A DNA stretch of 18,701 nt from an uncultured Eubacteriales bacterium (GCA_905206455.1 CAJLHL010000039.1:1-18701), one strand, 5' to 3'. Shown: positions 6,959 through 14,663, counted from the stretch's first letter. A program made the numbers and translations. Notes: a model not told the origin generated them from the letters alone.

Positions 6959-7996
6959 ATGTGGAAAGTCAGTGACGACATCAGAAAAGGCATGAAGAAT
7001 GCGGCAGAGACGATTATGGCGGCGGAATCCGTCTATATTTTCTCTCATATCGTAGCGGACGGAGACGCGCTGGGATCCTGCGCGGCTCTGTGCCACGCCC
7101 TGAGAATGCAGGGCAAAGAGGCGGATATTCTCTTTGAGGACGAAGTGCCGGACCATCTGCGGTTTCTCGATCAGGGATACATCATTTTTGCCGATGAAAA
7201 CACAGAGCTTCCGGTAAGGGATCTCTGTATCGCTTTGGACTGCAGCAGTCCGTCGAGATTTCCGAAGAGAGAAAAGCTCTTTTATCACGCGGGAAAAAAG
7301 ACGGTCTGTATCGATCACCATATTTCCCGGGGCGAAATGGCGGAGGTCAGCTACATCGATTCTGCCGCTTCCGCTACGGCGGAGATCGTCTATGAGCTGC
7401 TGCTGTGCATGGGAATTCAACCGGACAAAGAGATCGGGGAAGCTGTCTATACGGGAATCGCTACCGATACGGGAAATTTCCAGTACACTAACACGACGAA
7501 GAAGACCCATCTCATCGCGGCGGAGCTGTATGATCTGGGCATTGATACGAAGAAGATCAACGTGATTCTCTATCAGAGCGACCGGCTGCAGAAACTGAGA
7601 CTGCGCAATCTCATCATGAATGAGATGGATCTTTTCTGCGACGGTCTGGCGTCCATCGCTTATGTGACTCTGGATATGTACAGGGAGGCTGACGCCAGGG
7701 TGGAGGAGAGTGACGGCATCAATGCGGTCCTCAGAGATATCCGCGGCGTGGAAATCGGGGTATTTCTGCGGGAAAAGCACCCGGAAGAGGTGAAAGTAGG
7801 ACTTCGGAGCAAGAAGTATATCGATGTTTCAGAAATCTGCGCGAAGTTCGGCGGCGGTGGCCACAAGCATGCAGCCGGCTGCACGATACATAAAACGATG
7901 GAAGAGACGATTCCGCTGATCCGGGAGGCGGTGGAGGGAGCTATACGGCAGTTCGCTGCCGAGAATCCGGGTCTTTTGGAGACGCCGGAATATTAG
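6959..7996 (+). CDS. nrnA: bifunctional oligoribonuclease / pAp phosphatase NrnA (DHH family)
   Basis: NrnA degrades nanoRNAs of 2-5 nucleotides and dephosphorylates 3'-phosphoadenosine 5'-phosphate. The 345 residues carry the DHH domain with metal-binding motifs: SHIVADGDALGS (29-40), the DCSSPSRF block (about 94-101), CIDHH (117-121) and an ATDTGNF motif (about 170). The C-terminal DHHA1 domain has the substrate loop GGGGHKHAAG (about 298-307). The start ATG at 6959 has an AAAGGGAG site. Size and position before truB match Bacillus and Clostridium. All metal ligands appear intact. Confidence 0.95.
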   Translation: MWKVSDDIRKGMKNAAETIMAAESVYIFSHIVADGDALGSCAALCHALRMQGKEADILFEDEVPDHLRFLDQGYIIFADENTELPVRDLCIALDCSSPSRFPKREKLFYHAGKKTVCIDHHISRGEMAEVSYIDSAASATAEIVYELLLCMGIQPDKEIGEAVYTGIATDTGNFQYTNTTKKTHLIAAELYDLGIDTKKINVILYQSDRLQKLRLRNLIMNEMDLFCDGLASIAYVTLDMYREADARVEESDGINAVLRDIRGVEIGVFLREKHPEEVKVGLRSKKYIDVSEICAKFGGGGHKHAAGCTIHKTMEETIPLIREAVEGAIRQFAAENPGLLETPEY

Positions 7997-8065
7997 CAGG
8001 ACGATTTGAGCCGCCGGCTGCGGTCCGGGTCACAAACGTCGGAGGAATACAGAAAGGACAGGCTT

Positions 8066-9055
8066 TTGCTGGACGGATTTATCAATCTGCTGAAACCGGC
8101 GGGGATGACGTCCCACGATGCGGTTTCCGCTTTGAGACGTATATTGAGAACAAAAAAGACGGGACATACGGGGACGCTGGATCCGATGGCGGCCGGCGTC
8201 CTGCCGGTCTGCGCCGGCAGGGCCACGAGAGCCGCAGAGTATCTCGAGGCAGATCGGAAGAGATACCGCTGCGAGCTCTTGCTGGGCGCCGCTTCCGATA
8301 CCGGAGATATCTGGGGAGAGGTGTCATACGACGGCAGCGGCGCCGCCGGCCGCCTCACTCATGAACAGGTCCGGGAGGCAATTCTCTCCGTGGAAGGAGA
8401 ACAGCTTCAGTATCCCCCGATGTATTCCGCGATAAAAAAAGACGGAAAAAAGCTCTACGAGTACGCGAGAGAGGGGATTGCGGTGGAGGTGGAGCCCCGG
8501 GCGATTACCGTCTATGAGGCGCTCCCCCTGCGGATCTTTCACGAACCCGGAAGGGCTCTTTTTGAGATCGAATGTTCCAAGGGAACGTACATAAGATCGA
8601 TCTGTGAACAAATCGGAAAAAAGCTGGGCTGCGGCGCGGTGATGACCTTTCTGGTGAGAACGCGAAGCGGCGGCTTCGATATCGGGCAGTCGGTCACTCT
8701 CGAGGAAATCATCGCGGAGATTCAGGAGAAGGAACATCTGACGTATGAAGAAGTCGTAAATCCGGGGAAAAAGCCTTCGCAGCTCAGTTTTGTTCCGGAT
8801 TTTCTCATGCCCGTAGGCGACATGCTCACGGATTTTGGGAAGATTCTTCTGAACGGGGATGAGATGAAAAAGTACGTCAACGGCGGAAAGCTTTCTCTGC
8901 GGAATGTAGAGATCCGCAGGGAAAACAGCCGGAGTTCCGGCGACAGATTCCGGCGGATTTACCGCGTGTACGGCGAGGACGGTTCCTTTGCCGGAACGGC
9001 GCAGTTTGACGAAAAAAGGAAAATATTTACGGTAGGGAAGGTGTTTTTCAGATGA
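8066..9055 (+). CDS. truB: tRNA pseudouridine(55) synthase TruB
   Basis: TruB makes pseudouridine 55 in the T-loop of tRNAs. The family N-terminus DGFINLLKPAGMTSHDAV appears directly, the catalytic motif GHTGTLDPMAAGVLPV includes Asp39, and later blocks RYRCELLLGAASDTGD, YPPMYSAIKKDGKKLYEYAR and CSKGTYIRSICEQIG are complete. A C-terminal TruB domain follows (LMPVGDMLTDFGKILL). I place the start at TTG 8066, seven bases after AGAAAGGA, giving 329 residues; an in-frame TTG at 8006 would add 20 residues that do not look like the family. The 3' end overlaps ribF by four bases (ATGA), so the two are translationally coupled. Confidence 0.95.
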   Translation: MLDGFINLLKPAGMTSHDAVSALRRILRTKKTGHTGTLDPMAAGVLPVCAGRATRAAEYLEADRKRYRCELLLGAASDTGDIWGEVSYDGSGAAGRLTHEQVREAILSVEGEQLQYPPMYSAIKKDGKKLYEYAREGIAVEVEPRAITVYEALPLRIFHEPGRALFEIECSKGTYIRSICEQIGKKLGCGAVMTFLVRTRSGGFDIGQSVTLEEIIAEIQEKEHLTYEEVVNPGKKPSQLSFVPDFLMPVGDMLTDFGKILLNGDEMKKYVNGGKLSLRNVEIRRENSRSSGDRFRRIYRVYGEDGSFAGTAQFDEKRKIFTVGKVFFR

Positions 9056-9978
9056 GGATTTTTAACAGTTTAGACGAAATCGGAGAGATCGGAGAGACTG
9101 CCGCGGCGCTGGGAAATTTTGACGGAATTCATAAAGGCCATCAGGCGCTGATCGATGAAGCGGTAAAGACAGCGGCGGCAGACGGTCTTAAGAGCGCGGT
9201 CTTCACTTTTTCCAATCATCCGAGAAACGTGCTGGCAGGAGATTATGTGGTAAAAAATGTGATCTATGCCGATGAAAAGGTCAGACTTCTCGAAGAGGCT
9301 GGCATCGACTATCTTTTTTCCATCGATTTCAACGAATCCATCATGTGTCGGACGCCGGAGGAATTTGTAGATGATATTCTCATCCGGAAATTCAGAATGA
9401 AAGCGGCGGTCTGCGGATTTAATTTCACTTACGGTTTTAAGGCTGCGGGGACTTCTGAAAGTCTGGCGGAGTATGCCGGCAGCAAAGGCGTGGACGTTCA
9501 CGTTATCGATCCGGTAAAGGTGGACGGAGAAGTGGTCAGCAGCACGCTGATCCGCAGGCTGATCTGTGATGGCCGGATGGAAAAGGTCTGCGATATGATG
9601 GGCAGACCGTATATGATCCGGGGCGAGATTATTCACGGAAATAAGCTGGGGGGCCCTGTCCTGGGATTTCCCACCTGCAATACCACTTTGGATAAAAATA
9701 TGGTAGCGCCGCGAAAGGGTGCTTATGTGACGAAATGTGTGATCGGCGGCGCCGAGTATGCGAGCATGACGAATGTGGGTACGAAGCCTACGATAGGCGA
9801 TTATCAGACGAACGTAGAGACGCATATCTTCGATTTTGACAAGGACGTCTACGGGAAGCGAATTGAAGTGTATTTCCTGAGCATGATCCGGCCGGAGCAG
9901 AAGTTCTCAGGTCTGGACGAACTGATCGCGCAGTTGGTAAGAGATAAGGCATATGCCAGAAAGCAGCTGGGAATCTGA
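9052..9978 (+). CDS. ribF: bifunctional riboflavin kinase / FAD synthetase RibF
   Basis: RibF phosphorylates riboflavin to FMN and adenylates FMN to FAD. The 308-residue product has the FAD synthetase (nucleotidyltransferase) half with GNFDGIHKGH (21-30), FNFTYGFKAAG and VVSSTLIR, and the riboflavin kinase half with GGPVLGFPTCN, APRKGAYVT and TNVGTKPTI, ending with the usual FLSMIRPEQKFSGLDELIAQL. The ATG overlaps the truB stop as ATGA. It is the last gene of the nusA-operon block; rpsO has its own promoter 206 bases later. Confidence 0.96.
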   Translation: MRIFNSLDEIGEIGETAAALGNFDGIHKGHQALIDEAVKTAAADGLKSAVFTFSNHPRNVLAGDYVVKNVIYADEKVRLLEEAGIDYLFSIDFNESIMCRTPEEFVDDILIRKFRMKAAVCGFNFTYGFKAAGTSESLAEYAGSKGVDVHVIDPVKVDGEVVSSTLIRRLICDGRMEKVCDMMGRPYMIRGEIIHGNKLGGPVLGFPTCNTTLDKNMVAPRKGAYVTKCVIGGAEYASMTNVGTKPTIGDYQTNVETHIFDFDKDVYGKRIEVYFLSMIRPEQKFSGLDELIAQLVRDKAYARKQLGI

Positions 9979-10184
9979 GCTGACGGAGGATCGTCGCGCG
10001 ATCCGCAGTCCCGAAGCGAAGGGCTGTGGAGAAGGCGTGAATACCGCCGGCGTTTTTTCCGGTCGCCGCATCTGTGAAACGGGAAAGGAGCGCCGTCGGG
10101 GGACGCTGATAGAAAGGGACGGATCGGGGGCGTTCAAATCGCGGCGGGAAAACGGCAGAAATGTACCGTGGTCCGGGTTTTCTA
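9979..10184. other. ribF-rpsO spacer, no gene recognised
   Basis: I see no convincing gene. An open frame at 9953-10219 (+) overlaps the end of ribF and has no family features. The stretch has a six-pair hairpin GGATCG/CGATCC (9988-9993 with 9999-10004) and a T6 run (10053-10058) after a GC-rich CCGCCGGCG; either could mark the end of the operon transcript, but neither makes a standard terminator. It ends at the rpsO promoter. Confidence 0.4.
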
Positions 10185-10213
10185 TTGACATGGTGGAAGA
10201 AAACAGATATACT
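10185..10213 (+). promoter_or_regulatory. consensus sigma-A promoter of rpsO
   Basis: TTGACA (10185-10190), 17 bases and TATACT (10208-10213): a perfect -35 and a five-of-six -10 at ideal spacing, as expected for a ribosomal protein gene. The predicted start near 10220 leaves a leader of about 100 bases before the rpsO ATG. Confidence 0.88.
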
Positions 10214-10248
10214 GTATAAGCAATTTGCCTATGTGCAGGAAATATTTA

Positions 10249-10293
10249 CCTAAGCTGCGTTTATCGCATCTCCGGCGTTTACCCGGCTTAAGG
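10249..10293 (+). promoter_or_regulatory. rpsO leader foldable as a three-way junction (candidate S15 autoregulatory site)
   Basis: The leader between the promoter and the ribosome binding site pairs as a closing helix CCTAAG/CTTAAGG (10249-10254 with 10287-10293, one bulged A) enclosing two hairpins: TGCG-TTTAT-CGCA (10256-10268) and CCGG-CGTTTAC-CCGG (10272-10286). S15 binds a three-way junction in 16S rRNA, and in several phyla it represses rpsO through leader RNAs of different shape. Position and shape fit such a regulator; the pairing was done by hand and binding is inferred. Confidence 0.5.
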
Positions 10294-10319
10294 AAAAAGA
10301 AGAAAAGGAGAAAACAAAA

Positions 10320-10586
10320 ATGATTACACAGGCTCAGAAGACAGAAATCATCAAAGAGTACGCAACTCACGAAGGCGACACGGGATCCCCGGAAGTTCAG
10401 GTTGCGATTCTCACTTACAGAATCAACGATCTGAACGAACACCTCAAGATTCACAAGAAGGATCATCACTCCAGAAGAGGCCTTCTCAAGATGGTAGGTC
10501 AGAGAAGAAATCTGCTCGCTTACCTCAAGGCTAAGGATCTCGAGAGATACAGAACTCTCATCGCTCGTCTCGGATTAAGAAAATAA
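10320..10586 (+). CDS. rpsO: 30S ribosomal protein S15
   Basis: S15 is a primary 16S rRNA binding protein of the 30S platform. The 88-residue product has the full family pattern: ITQAQKTEIIKEYATHEGDTGSPEVQVA, HLKIHKKDHHSRRGLLKMVGQRRNLLAYL and the ending IARLGLRK. The ATG at 10320 follows an AAAAGGAG site. Codon use is strongly biased (CTC, AAG, AGA), as in highly expressed genes. It has its own promoter, leader and terminator; pnp follows, as in most bacteria. Confidence 0.98.
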   Translation: MITQAQKTEIIKEYATHEGDTGSPEVQVAILTYRINDLNEHLKIHKKDHHSRRGLLKMVGQRRNLLAYLKAKDLERYRTLIARLGLRK

Positions 10587-10596
10587 ATTCTGACAA

Positions 10597-10628
10597 AAAG
10601 CGGGGTTGTATTCAGTGCACCCCGCTTT
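10597..10628 (+). terminator. intrinsic terminator after rpsO
   Basis: AAAGCGGGGT (10597-10606) pairs perfectly with ACCCCGCTTT (10619-10628) around a 12-base loop, 10 bases after the rpsO stop. The following bases (CGGTATATTTATTGT) are only moderately T-rich, so termination is probably partial, which would allow read-through into pnp, for which I see no clear promoter of its own. Confidence 0.7.
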
Positions 10629-10668
10629 CGGTATATTTATTGTCATAGTGTGCAGCTGTTTGGGCGCG

Positions 10669-10728
10669 AGACTTGAGAATCCATTCCACCGTACGGAGGA
10701 AGGTCCGGCGGAATGAATTGTCAAGTCT
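10669..10728 (+). promoter_or_regulatory. long imperfect leader hairpin before pnp
   Basis: Four helices stack with only single mismatches between them: AGACTTGA/TCAAGTCT (10669-10676 with 10721-10728), AAT/ATT (10678-10680 with 10717-10719), CATTCC/GGAATG (10682-10687 with 10710-10715) and CCG/CGG (10689-10691 with 10706-10708). The total is 20 pairs and three 1x1 mismatches, with a 14-base loop holding GGAGGAAGG. It lies about 35 bases before the pnp ATG. In E. coli the pnp leader has a long RNase III-cut hairpin through which PNPase represses itself; the same logic is possible here. Confidence 0.6.
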
Positions 10729-10763
10729 GGCCGAAAGAGCCGCAGATCAATGGAGGAACATCT

Positions 10764-12845
10764 ATGAGATTTGAAGATTACAAAACATTCAGAACGGCCG
10801 TCGGCGGACGTCTGCTTCAGGTAGAGGTGGGCAAAGTCGCAGGTATGGCCAACGGTGCGGCTACGGTCAGATACGGAGATACCGTAGTCAACGTCACCGC
10901 TACCTGCTCTGCGGAGCCGAGGGAAGATATCGACTTCTTTCCTTTAAGCTGCGATTACGAAGAGAGGATGTACGCTGCCGGAAAGATTCCGGGAGGTTTT
11001 ATCAAGAGAGAAGGCCGTCCGACGGAGAAAGCGATTCTCTCCTCCCGTCTGATCGACCGCCCCATCCGTCCTCTCTTCCCGAAGGGATTTTATAACGACG
11101 TCGTCGTCGTGGCTACGGTGATGTGTGTGGATCACGACTGTCCGTCCGACATTACGGCGATGGTGGGCTCTTCGGTCGCTCTTTCTATTTCCGACATTCC
11201 GTGGGACGGTCCGACGGGTTCCGTTTCGGTAGGCCGTGTGGACGGTGAATTCGTCATCAACCCGACGCAGGAACAGAGAGCGGCCAGTGATATCGATCTG
11301 AAAGTGTCAGGTACGAAGGACGCGATTATGATGGTAGAGGCCGGCGCGGAAGAAGTTCCTGAAGATGTGATCTTAGACGGTATCATGTTCGCCCACGAGG
11401 AAATCAAAAAGATCGTGGCCTTCATCGAACAGATCACAGAAGAAGTGGGCAAGCCGAAGAGGGATCTTCCTGTTCATGAAATTCCGGAGGAATTGGAACA
11501 GGCGGTCAGAGATTACGAGACGGCGGCGATGAGAGAAGCCATTCAGATCCACGATAAGACAGAACGTCAGGAAAAGATGGACGCTCTGGAAGCAGAGACA
11601 AAAGAGAAGTTCCTGGAAATCTATCCGGAATCAGGAAAAGATATCGACGATATTCTGTATAAAGTAAGAAAAGAGCAGATGAGGGATCTCATCATCAGCG
11701 AAAATATACGTCCCGACGGCAGAAAGACTACGGACATCCGGCCGATCTGGTGCGAGACGAGCTTCCTTCCGAGGACACACGGCTCCGGCCTCTTTACGAG
11801 AGGACAGACTCAGGTTCTGACGGTGGCGACACTGGGAACGGTCAGCGAAGGACAGACGCTGGACGGAATTTCCGAAGAGACGGAAAAGAGATACATTCAT
11901 CACTATAACTTTCCGGCTTACAGCGTAGGCGAGGCGAGAACCTCCAGAAGTCCGGGCAGAAGAGAAATCGGCCACGGCGCTTTGGCGGAAAGAGCTCTCC
12001 TTCCGGTATTGCCATCGGTAGAGGAGTTTCCTTATGCGATCCGTCTGGTATCCGAAGTGCTCTCCTCCAACGGCAGCACATCTCAGGCTTCCGTATGCGG
12101 AAGCACGCTGGCGCTTATGGATGCGGGCGTTCCGATCAAGGCGCCGGTATCCGGTATCGCGATGGGTCTGATCAAAGAAGGCGATAAGATCGCGATTCTC
12201 AGCGATATCCAGGGTATGGAAGACTTCTTGGGCGATATGGACTTTAAGGTGGCGGGTACGGAAAAGGGCGTAACCGCGATTCAGATGGATATCAAGATTC
12301 ACGGACTTTCCAGAGAAATCCTGGAAGCTGCGCTGAAGCAGGCTCACGACGGCAGAACTCATATCAGAGAGAAGATGCTGGAGGAAATTCCTGCACCGAG
12401 AGAGGAACTGTCTCCGTACGCTCCGAGAATCATCACGATTCAGATTCCGACGGACAAGATCAGAACAGTCATCGGACCGGGAGGAAAAACGATCAATAAG
12501 ATCATCGAAGAGACCGGAGTTAAGATCGATATCAACGACGACGGCCAGGTCTTTGTGGCTTCTCCGGATATGGATTCGGCAAAAGCCGCTCTCAAGCAGA
12601 TCGAGCTTCTGACGGCGGAAGTGGAAGTAGGTAAGACTTACACAGGTGAAGTCAAGAGAATTATGAACTTCGGAGCTTTCATCGAGGTTCTTCCGGGCAA
12701 GGAAGGTCTGCTGCATATTTCCAAGATGGCAAAGCGCCGCGTGGAGAAGGTGGAAGACGTCATGAATATCGGAGATGTGGTCGAAGTCGTCGTGTACGAA
12801 ATCGACAATCAGGGAAGAATCAATCTGAAGAGACCAAATCTCTAA
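10764..12845 (+). CDS. pnp: polyribonucleotide nucleotidyltransferase (PNPase)
   Basis: PNPase is a trimeric phosphorolytic 3'-5' exoribonuclease of mRNA decay. The 693 residues show RNase PH domain 1 (RLLQVEVGKVAGMANGAATVRYGDT, CDYEERMYAAGKIPGGFIKREGRPTEKAIL), an alpha-helical domain, RNase PH domain 2 (IRPDGRKTTDIRPI, THGSGLFTRGQTQVL, and GIAMGLI with the DIQGMEDFLGDMDFKVAGT catalytic block), a KH domain with GPGGKTI (about 571) and a C-terminal S1 domain (from about 622). I choose ATG 10764, eight bases after TGGAGG. An in-frame ATG at 10713 lies in the leader hairpin stem and would add 17 residues (MNCQVWPKEP...) not typical of the family. Confidence 0.97.
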   Translation: MRFEDYKTFRTAVGGRLLQVEVGKVAGMANGAATVRYGDTVVNVTATCSAEPREDIDFFPLSCDYEERMYAAGKIPGGFIKREGRPTEKAILSSRLIDRPIRPLFPKGFYNDVVVVATVMCVDHDCPSDITAMVGSSVALSISDIPWDGPTGSVSVGRVDGEFVINPTQEQRAASDIDLKVSGTKDAIMMVEAGAEEVPEDVILDGIMFAHEEIKKIVAFIEQITEEVGKPKRDLPVHEIPEELEQAVRDYETAAMREAIQIHDKTERQEKMDALEAETKEKFLEIYPESGKDIDDILYKVRKEQMRDLIISENIRPDGRKTTDIRPIWCETSFLPRTHGSGLFTRGQTQVLTVATLGTVSEGQTLDGISEETEKRYIHHYNFPAYSVGEARTSRSPGRREIGHGALAERALLPVLPSVEEFPYAIRLVSEVLSSNGSTSQASVCGSTLALMDAGVPIKAPVSGIAMGLIKEGDKIAILSDIQGMEDFLGDMDFKVAGTEKGVTAIQMDIKIHGLSREILEAALKQAHDGRTHIREKMLEEIPAPREELSPYAPRIITIQIPTDKIRTVIGPGGKTINKIIEETGVKIDINDDGQVFVASPDMDSAKAALKQIELLTAEVEVGKTYTGEVKRIMNFGAFIEVLPGKEGLLHISKMAKRRVEKVEDVMNIGDVVEVVVYEIDNQGRINLKRPNL

Positions 12846-12890
12846 AGACCGTGATTGACTGTAATAAAAAGCGTTTTTGAAAGATATATC

Positions 12891-13114
12891 GGATTACGAA
12901 TACGCAGACTGACCTGCTTGAAGCCCTGAGCTGATTTGCAAAGCAAATCGTCGGCAGGTCTCACGTGAGAATTTCTCAAATCTCCGATTTGATGAAATTT
13001 TCTGTTTCGCTTATGCCATGCGGTAGAGACGCGTATTTTACGCGGATTCAGCCGCATTGTAAAATACGACAGCGAAGCTCACGAGGCGATCGGAGGAAGA
13101 CGGCTTTAGCCGTC
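12891..13114. other. structured non-coding element downstream of pnp (ncRNA or intergenic repeat, unidentified)
   Basis: About 220 bases made of nested inverted repeats: GACCTGC/GCAGGTC (12911-12917 with 12954-12960) enclosing GATTTGC-AAA-GCAAATC (12933-12949); CAAATC-TCC-GATTTG (12977-12991) inside an AGAATTT/AAATTTTCT pairing; GTTTCGCT/AGCGAAGC (13004-13011 with 13071-13078) enclosing a perfect ten-pair CGTATTTTAC/GTAAAATACG (13032-13041 with 13059-13068), which in turn encloses GCGG/CCGC; and GACGGC-TTTA-GCCGTC (13099-13114). No protein-like frame exists. The density of perfect stems, with helix inside helix, is typical of a structured RNA or a palindromic intergenic repeat. The active strand cannot be told from symmetry alone, and I do not recognise a known class. 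Confidence 0.55.
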
Positions 13115-13234
13115 TGTTGCGTGCAATGATCTGTCTGCTGTATTCGTTTCAGCCGATAACAATAAAGCTTCATTTTTCTATAAACAATATTACATATTTC
13201 ATCTGTAAGAAATCAAAATATATAACAGACGCAG

Positions 13235-13261
13235 AGCGCGGGAGAATGATTCTCCCGCGCT
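13235..13261 (+). terminator. strong terminator-like hairpin after the pnp region
   Basis: AGCGCGGGAGAA (13235-13246), loop TGA and TTCTCCCGCGCT (13250-13261) form a perfect 12-pair stem followed by TTGTCATTCATTT. It stands 390 bases after pnp, at the end of an AT-rich stretch (about 13142-13230). It may end the pnp transcript together with the structured element, or act for a small RNA encoded between them. The T-run is short. Confidence 0.6.
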
Positions 13262-13442
13262 TTGTCATTCATTTCAGCGGCCGGCGGACTTTTCAGGCAG
13301 GTCATGTCCGGCGAAGGTATAGCTGTTTATCGGTGAAATCTTTCCAAATATAAATTTTTTCCGTCATAATCCGGCTCCGAATAAGGCGCAAAAAACGTTC
13401 ACATCTGAAAATAAAGGGATAAACGCAGAATACTCAGCATAT

Positions 13443-13470
13443 TTGCTCTTGGAAAAGGAAATGTTATAAA
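13443..13470 (+). promoter_or_regulatory. candidate extended -10 promoter of the ylxY-type gene
   Basis: TTGCTC (13443-13448), a 16-base spacer and TATAAA (13465-13470) with an upstream TG (13462-13463) make an extended -10 promoter. Transcription would begin near 13477, which leaves no room for a useful ribosome binding site before the ATG at 13492 and supports the start at 13576. Confidence 0.4.
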
Positions 13471-13575
13471 AAGGAGCGTCCCTTCATATAAATGGATAGG
13501 AAGAAATTCCGCCGCGGAGGAAAGAACGGCTGCGGCGCAGATATTTTTCAGATCAGAAGGATATGGAGAGCGGCG

Positions 13576-14415
13576 ATGGAGAGAAAATATGGAGAGAAGA
13601 AAATCTCTGCGATAGTTTGTATTGTTATATTTTTCGGTGTAATAGCTTTTTCTGCGGGTATAGATATTCTGGAAGATCATGCCGTTTCCGGCGCCAGGAA
13701 AGATCTGTCCTTTGTAACCGAGTGCGGCGACAATGCTGTGATGACGTCGTATGTACTGACTGATTATGAGGACGACGGCACTGTGGTGCGAAACGGTCCC
13801 GAGGGTTCTCATAAAATGACGTTTACCTGCAACGTGGACTGGGGAGAGGAAGTGATCCCCGATATTCTGGATATTTTGGAAGAAAAAGATGTGAAGATCA
13901 CATTTTTCGTGACGGGAAGCTGGGCTTCTAAAAATCCGTCTCTTCTGCGCAGAATGTATCTGGCGGGACACGAAATCGGAAGTCACGGCTATGGTCATAA
14001 GATGTGTTCCCAGATTTCCGAGGATGAACTGCGTTCGGAGATCGAAAAGACGGAGGCGGCGATCAGCGATGCAATCGGCGTAAAACCGGTATATTTTGCG
14101 CCGCCGTCGGGAGATTTCAGCGACAAGACGGTAGATTTCTGCAGAAACGAGGGATATCGGATGATCCTGTGGTCGGCGGATACCATCGACTGGAAGGAGG
14201 GTTCGACGGCATCGGTGATCTATGACCGGATCATGAAAAAGGAGACGGACGGAGCGATCGTACTGATGCATCCGAAGCCGGAGACAGTAAAGGCTCTGCC
14301 GGATCTCATCGATAGTATCCGGGAACAGGGGACTGAGCCGGTAAGTCTCTCCGAACTGTTGAGTTCGGCGGCGTCAGATGCGGAGACAGAAACGGAGGAG
14401 ACGGGGGAGCGGTAA
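13576..14415 (+). CDS. YlxY-type polysaccharide deacetylase (NodB domain), membrane-anchored
   Basis: A 279-residue protein with one N-terminal membrane segment (about 9-28, a signal anchor) and an extracytoplasmic NodB-type deacetylase domain (about 80-265). Motif 1 is TCNVDWG (84-90), where classic deacetylases have TFDDG; motif 2 is GSHGYGH with H137 and H141; motif 3 is APPSG (174-178) where RPPxG is usual; motif 4 is LWSADTIDW with D201; a final LMHP also fits. B. subtilis has ylxY between pnp and the mlpA peptidase, and here it occupies the same place, so the YlxY assignment rests on domain plus synteny. The altered catalytic residues leave true deacetylase activity open. Start 13576 is chosen for its GGAG site seven bases upstream and a normal signal anchor; ATG 13492 would add 28 residues. 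Confidence 0.85.
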   Translation: MERKYGEKKISAIVCIVIFFGVIAFSAGIDILEDHAVSGARKDLSFVTECGDNAVMTSYVLTDYEDDGTVVRNGPEGSHKMTFTCNVDWGEEVIPDILDILEEKDVKITFFVTGSWASKNPSLLRRMYLAGHEIGSHGYGHKMCSQISEDELRSEIEKTEAAISDAIGVKPVYFAPPSGDFSDKTVDFCRNEGYRMILWSADTIDWKEGSTASVIYDRIMKKETDGAIVLMHPKPETVKALPDLIDSIREQGTEPVSLSELLSSAASDAETETEETGER

Positions 14416-14481
14416 CTCCTCTCCTCCGGTGTCTGCTGTCCGAAGCGGTGTTCTGAGGCACGGCACGGCGGGTCTGTCCGG

Positions 14482-14510
14482 TTGTAGGATCTCATAAAAG
14501 ATGATATAAT
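14482..14510 (+). promoter_or_regulatory. extended -10 promoter in front of the tandem hairpin array
   Basis: TATAAT (14505-14510) is a perfect -10 with the extended TG at 14502-14503. TTGTAG (14482-14487), 17 bases upstream, is a weak -35. The predicted start near 14517 falls in the first hairpin unit, so the array would form the 5' end of the transcript, either a separate RNA or the leader of the M16 peptidase mRNA. Confidence 0.6.
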
Positions 14511-14663
14511 GTCTGCACCCCGCGACTGGCAAGCGGCAGCGCAGCCAGAGAGGCGGTGCAACAGATGCTCTAAGCGCACAGCGATTGACAAGCGAAAGCG
14601 CAGTCAGAGCAAAGCGGTGACAGCGAAATGTCTGCACCCCGCGACTGGCAAGCGGAAATAGAC
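14508..14663 (+). repeat. tandem 59/60-base hairpin repeat array
   Basis: Units begin at 14522, 14581 and 14641, 59 and 60 bases apart. A 29-base stretch is identical at 14508-14536 and 14627-14655. Unit 1 pairs CTGGC with GCCAG (14526-14530, 14544-14548), closed by TGCACC/GGTGCA (14514-14519 with 14555-14560). Unit 2 pairs TTGAC with GTCAG (14585-14589, 14603-14607) around a similar 13-base loop (AAGCG...GCGCA). One G-C pair is replaced by A-T on both arms and one C-G by T-G, so pairing is kept. Unit 3 has the left arm only. No protein-like frame is present. Confidence 0.65.

Noticed and set aside
6542..7780. 412-codon minus-strand frame across rbfA and nrnA
   Set aside because: Antisense to two clear genes, composition rich in His, Arg and Ser as in shadow frames, no ribosome binding site.
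12866..12878. AAAAAGCGTTTTT after pnp considered as terminator
   Set aside because: Only five A-T pairs around three bases, too weak for intrinsic termination.
13399..14271. 290-codon minus-strand frame opposite the deacetylase
   Set aside because: Shadow of the ylxY-type gene; no recognisable domain.
14508..14655. 29-base direct repeats considered as a CRISPR array
   Set aside because: The two identical copies are separated by 90 bases containing a diverged copy of the same unit, not unique spacers; no cas gene is present.
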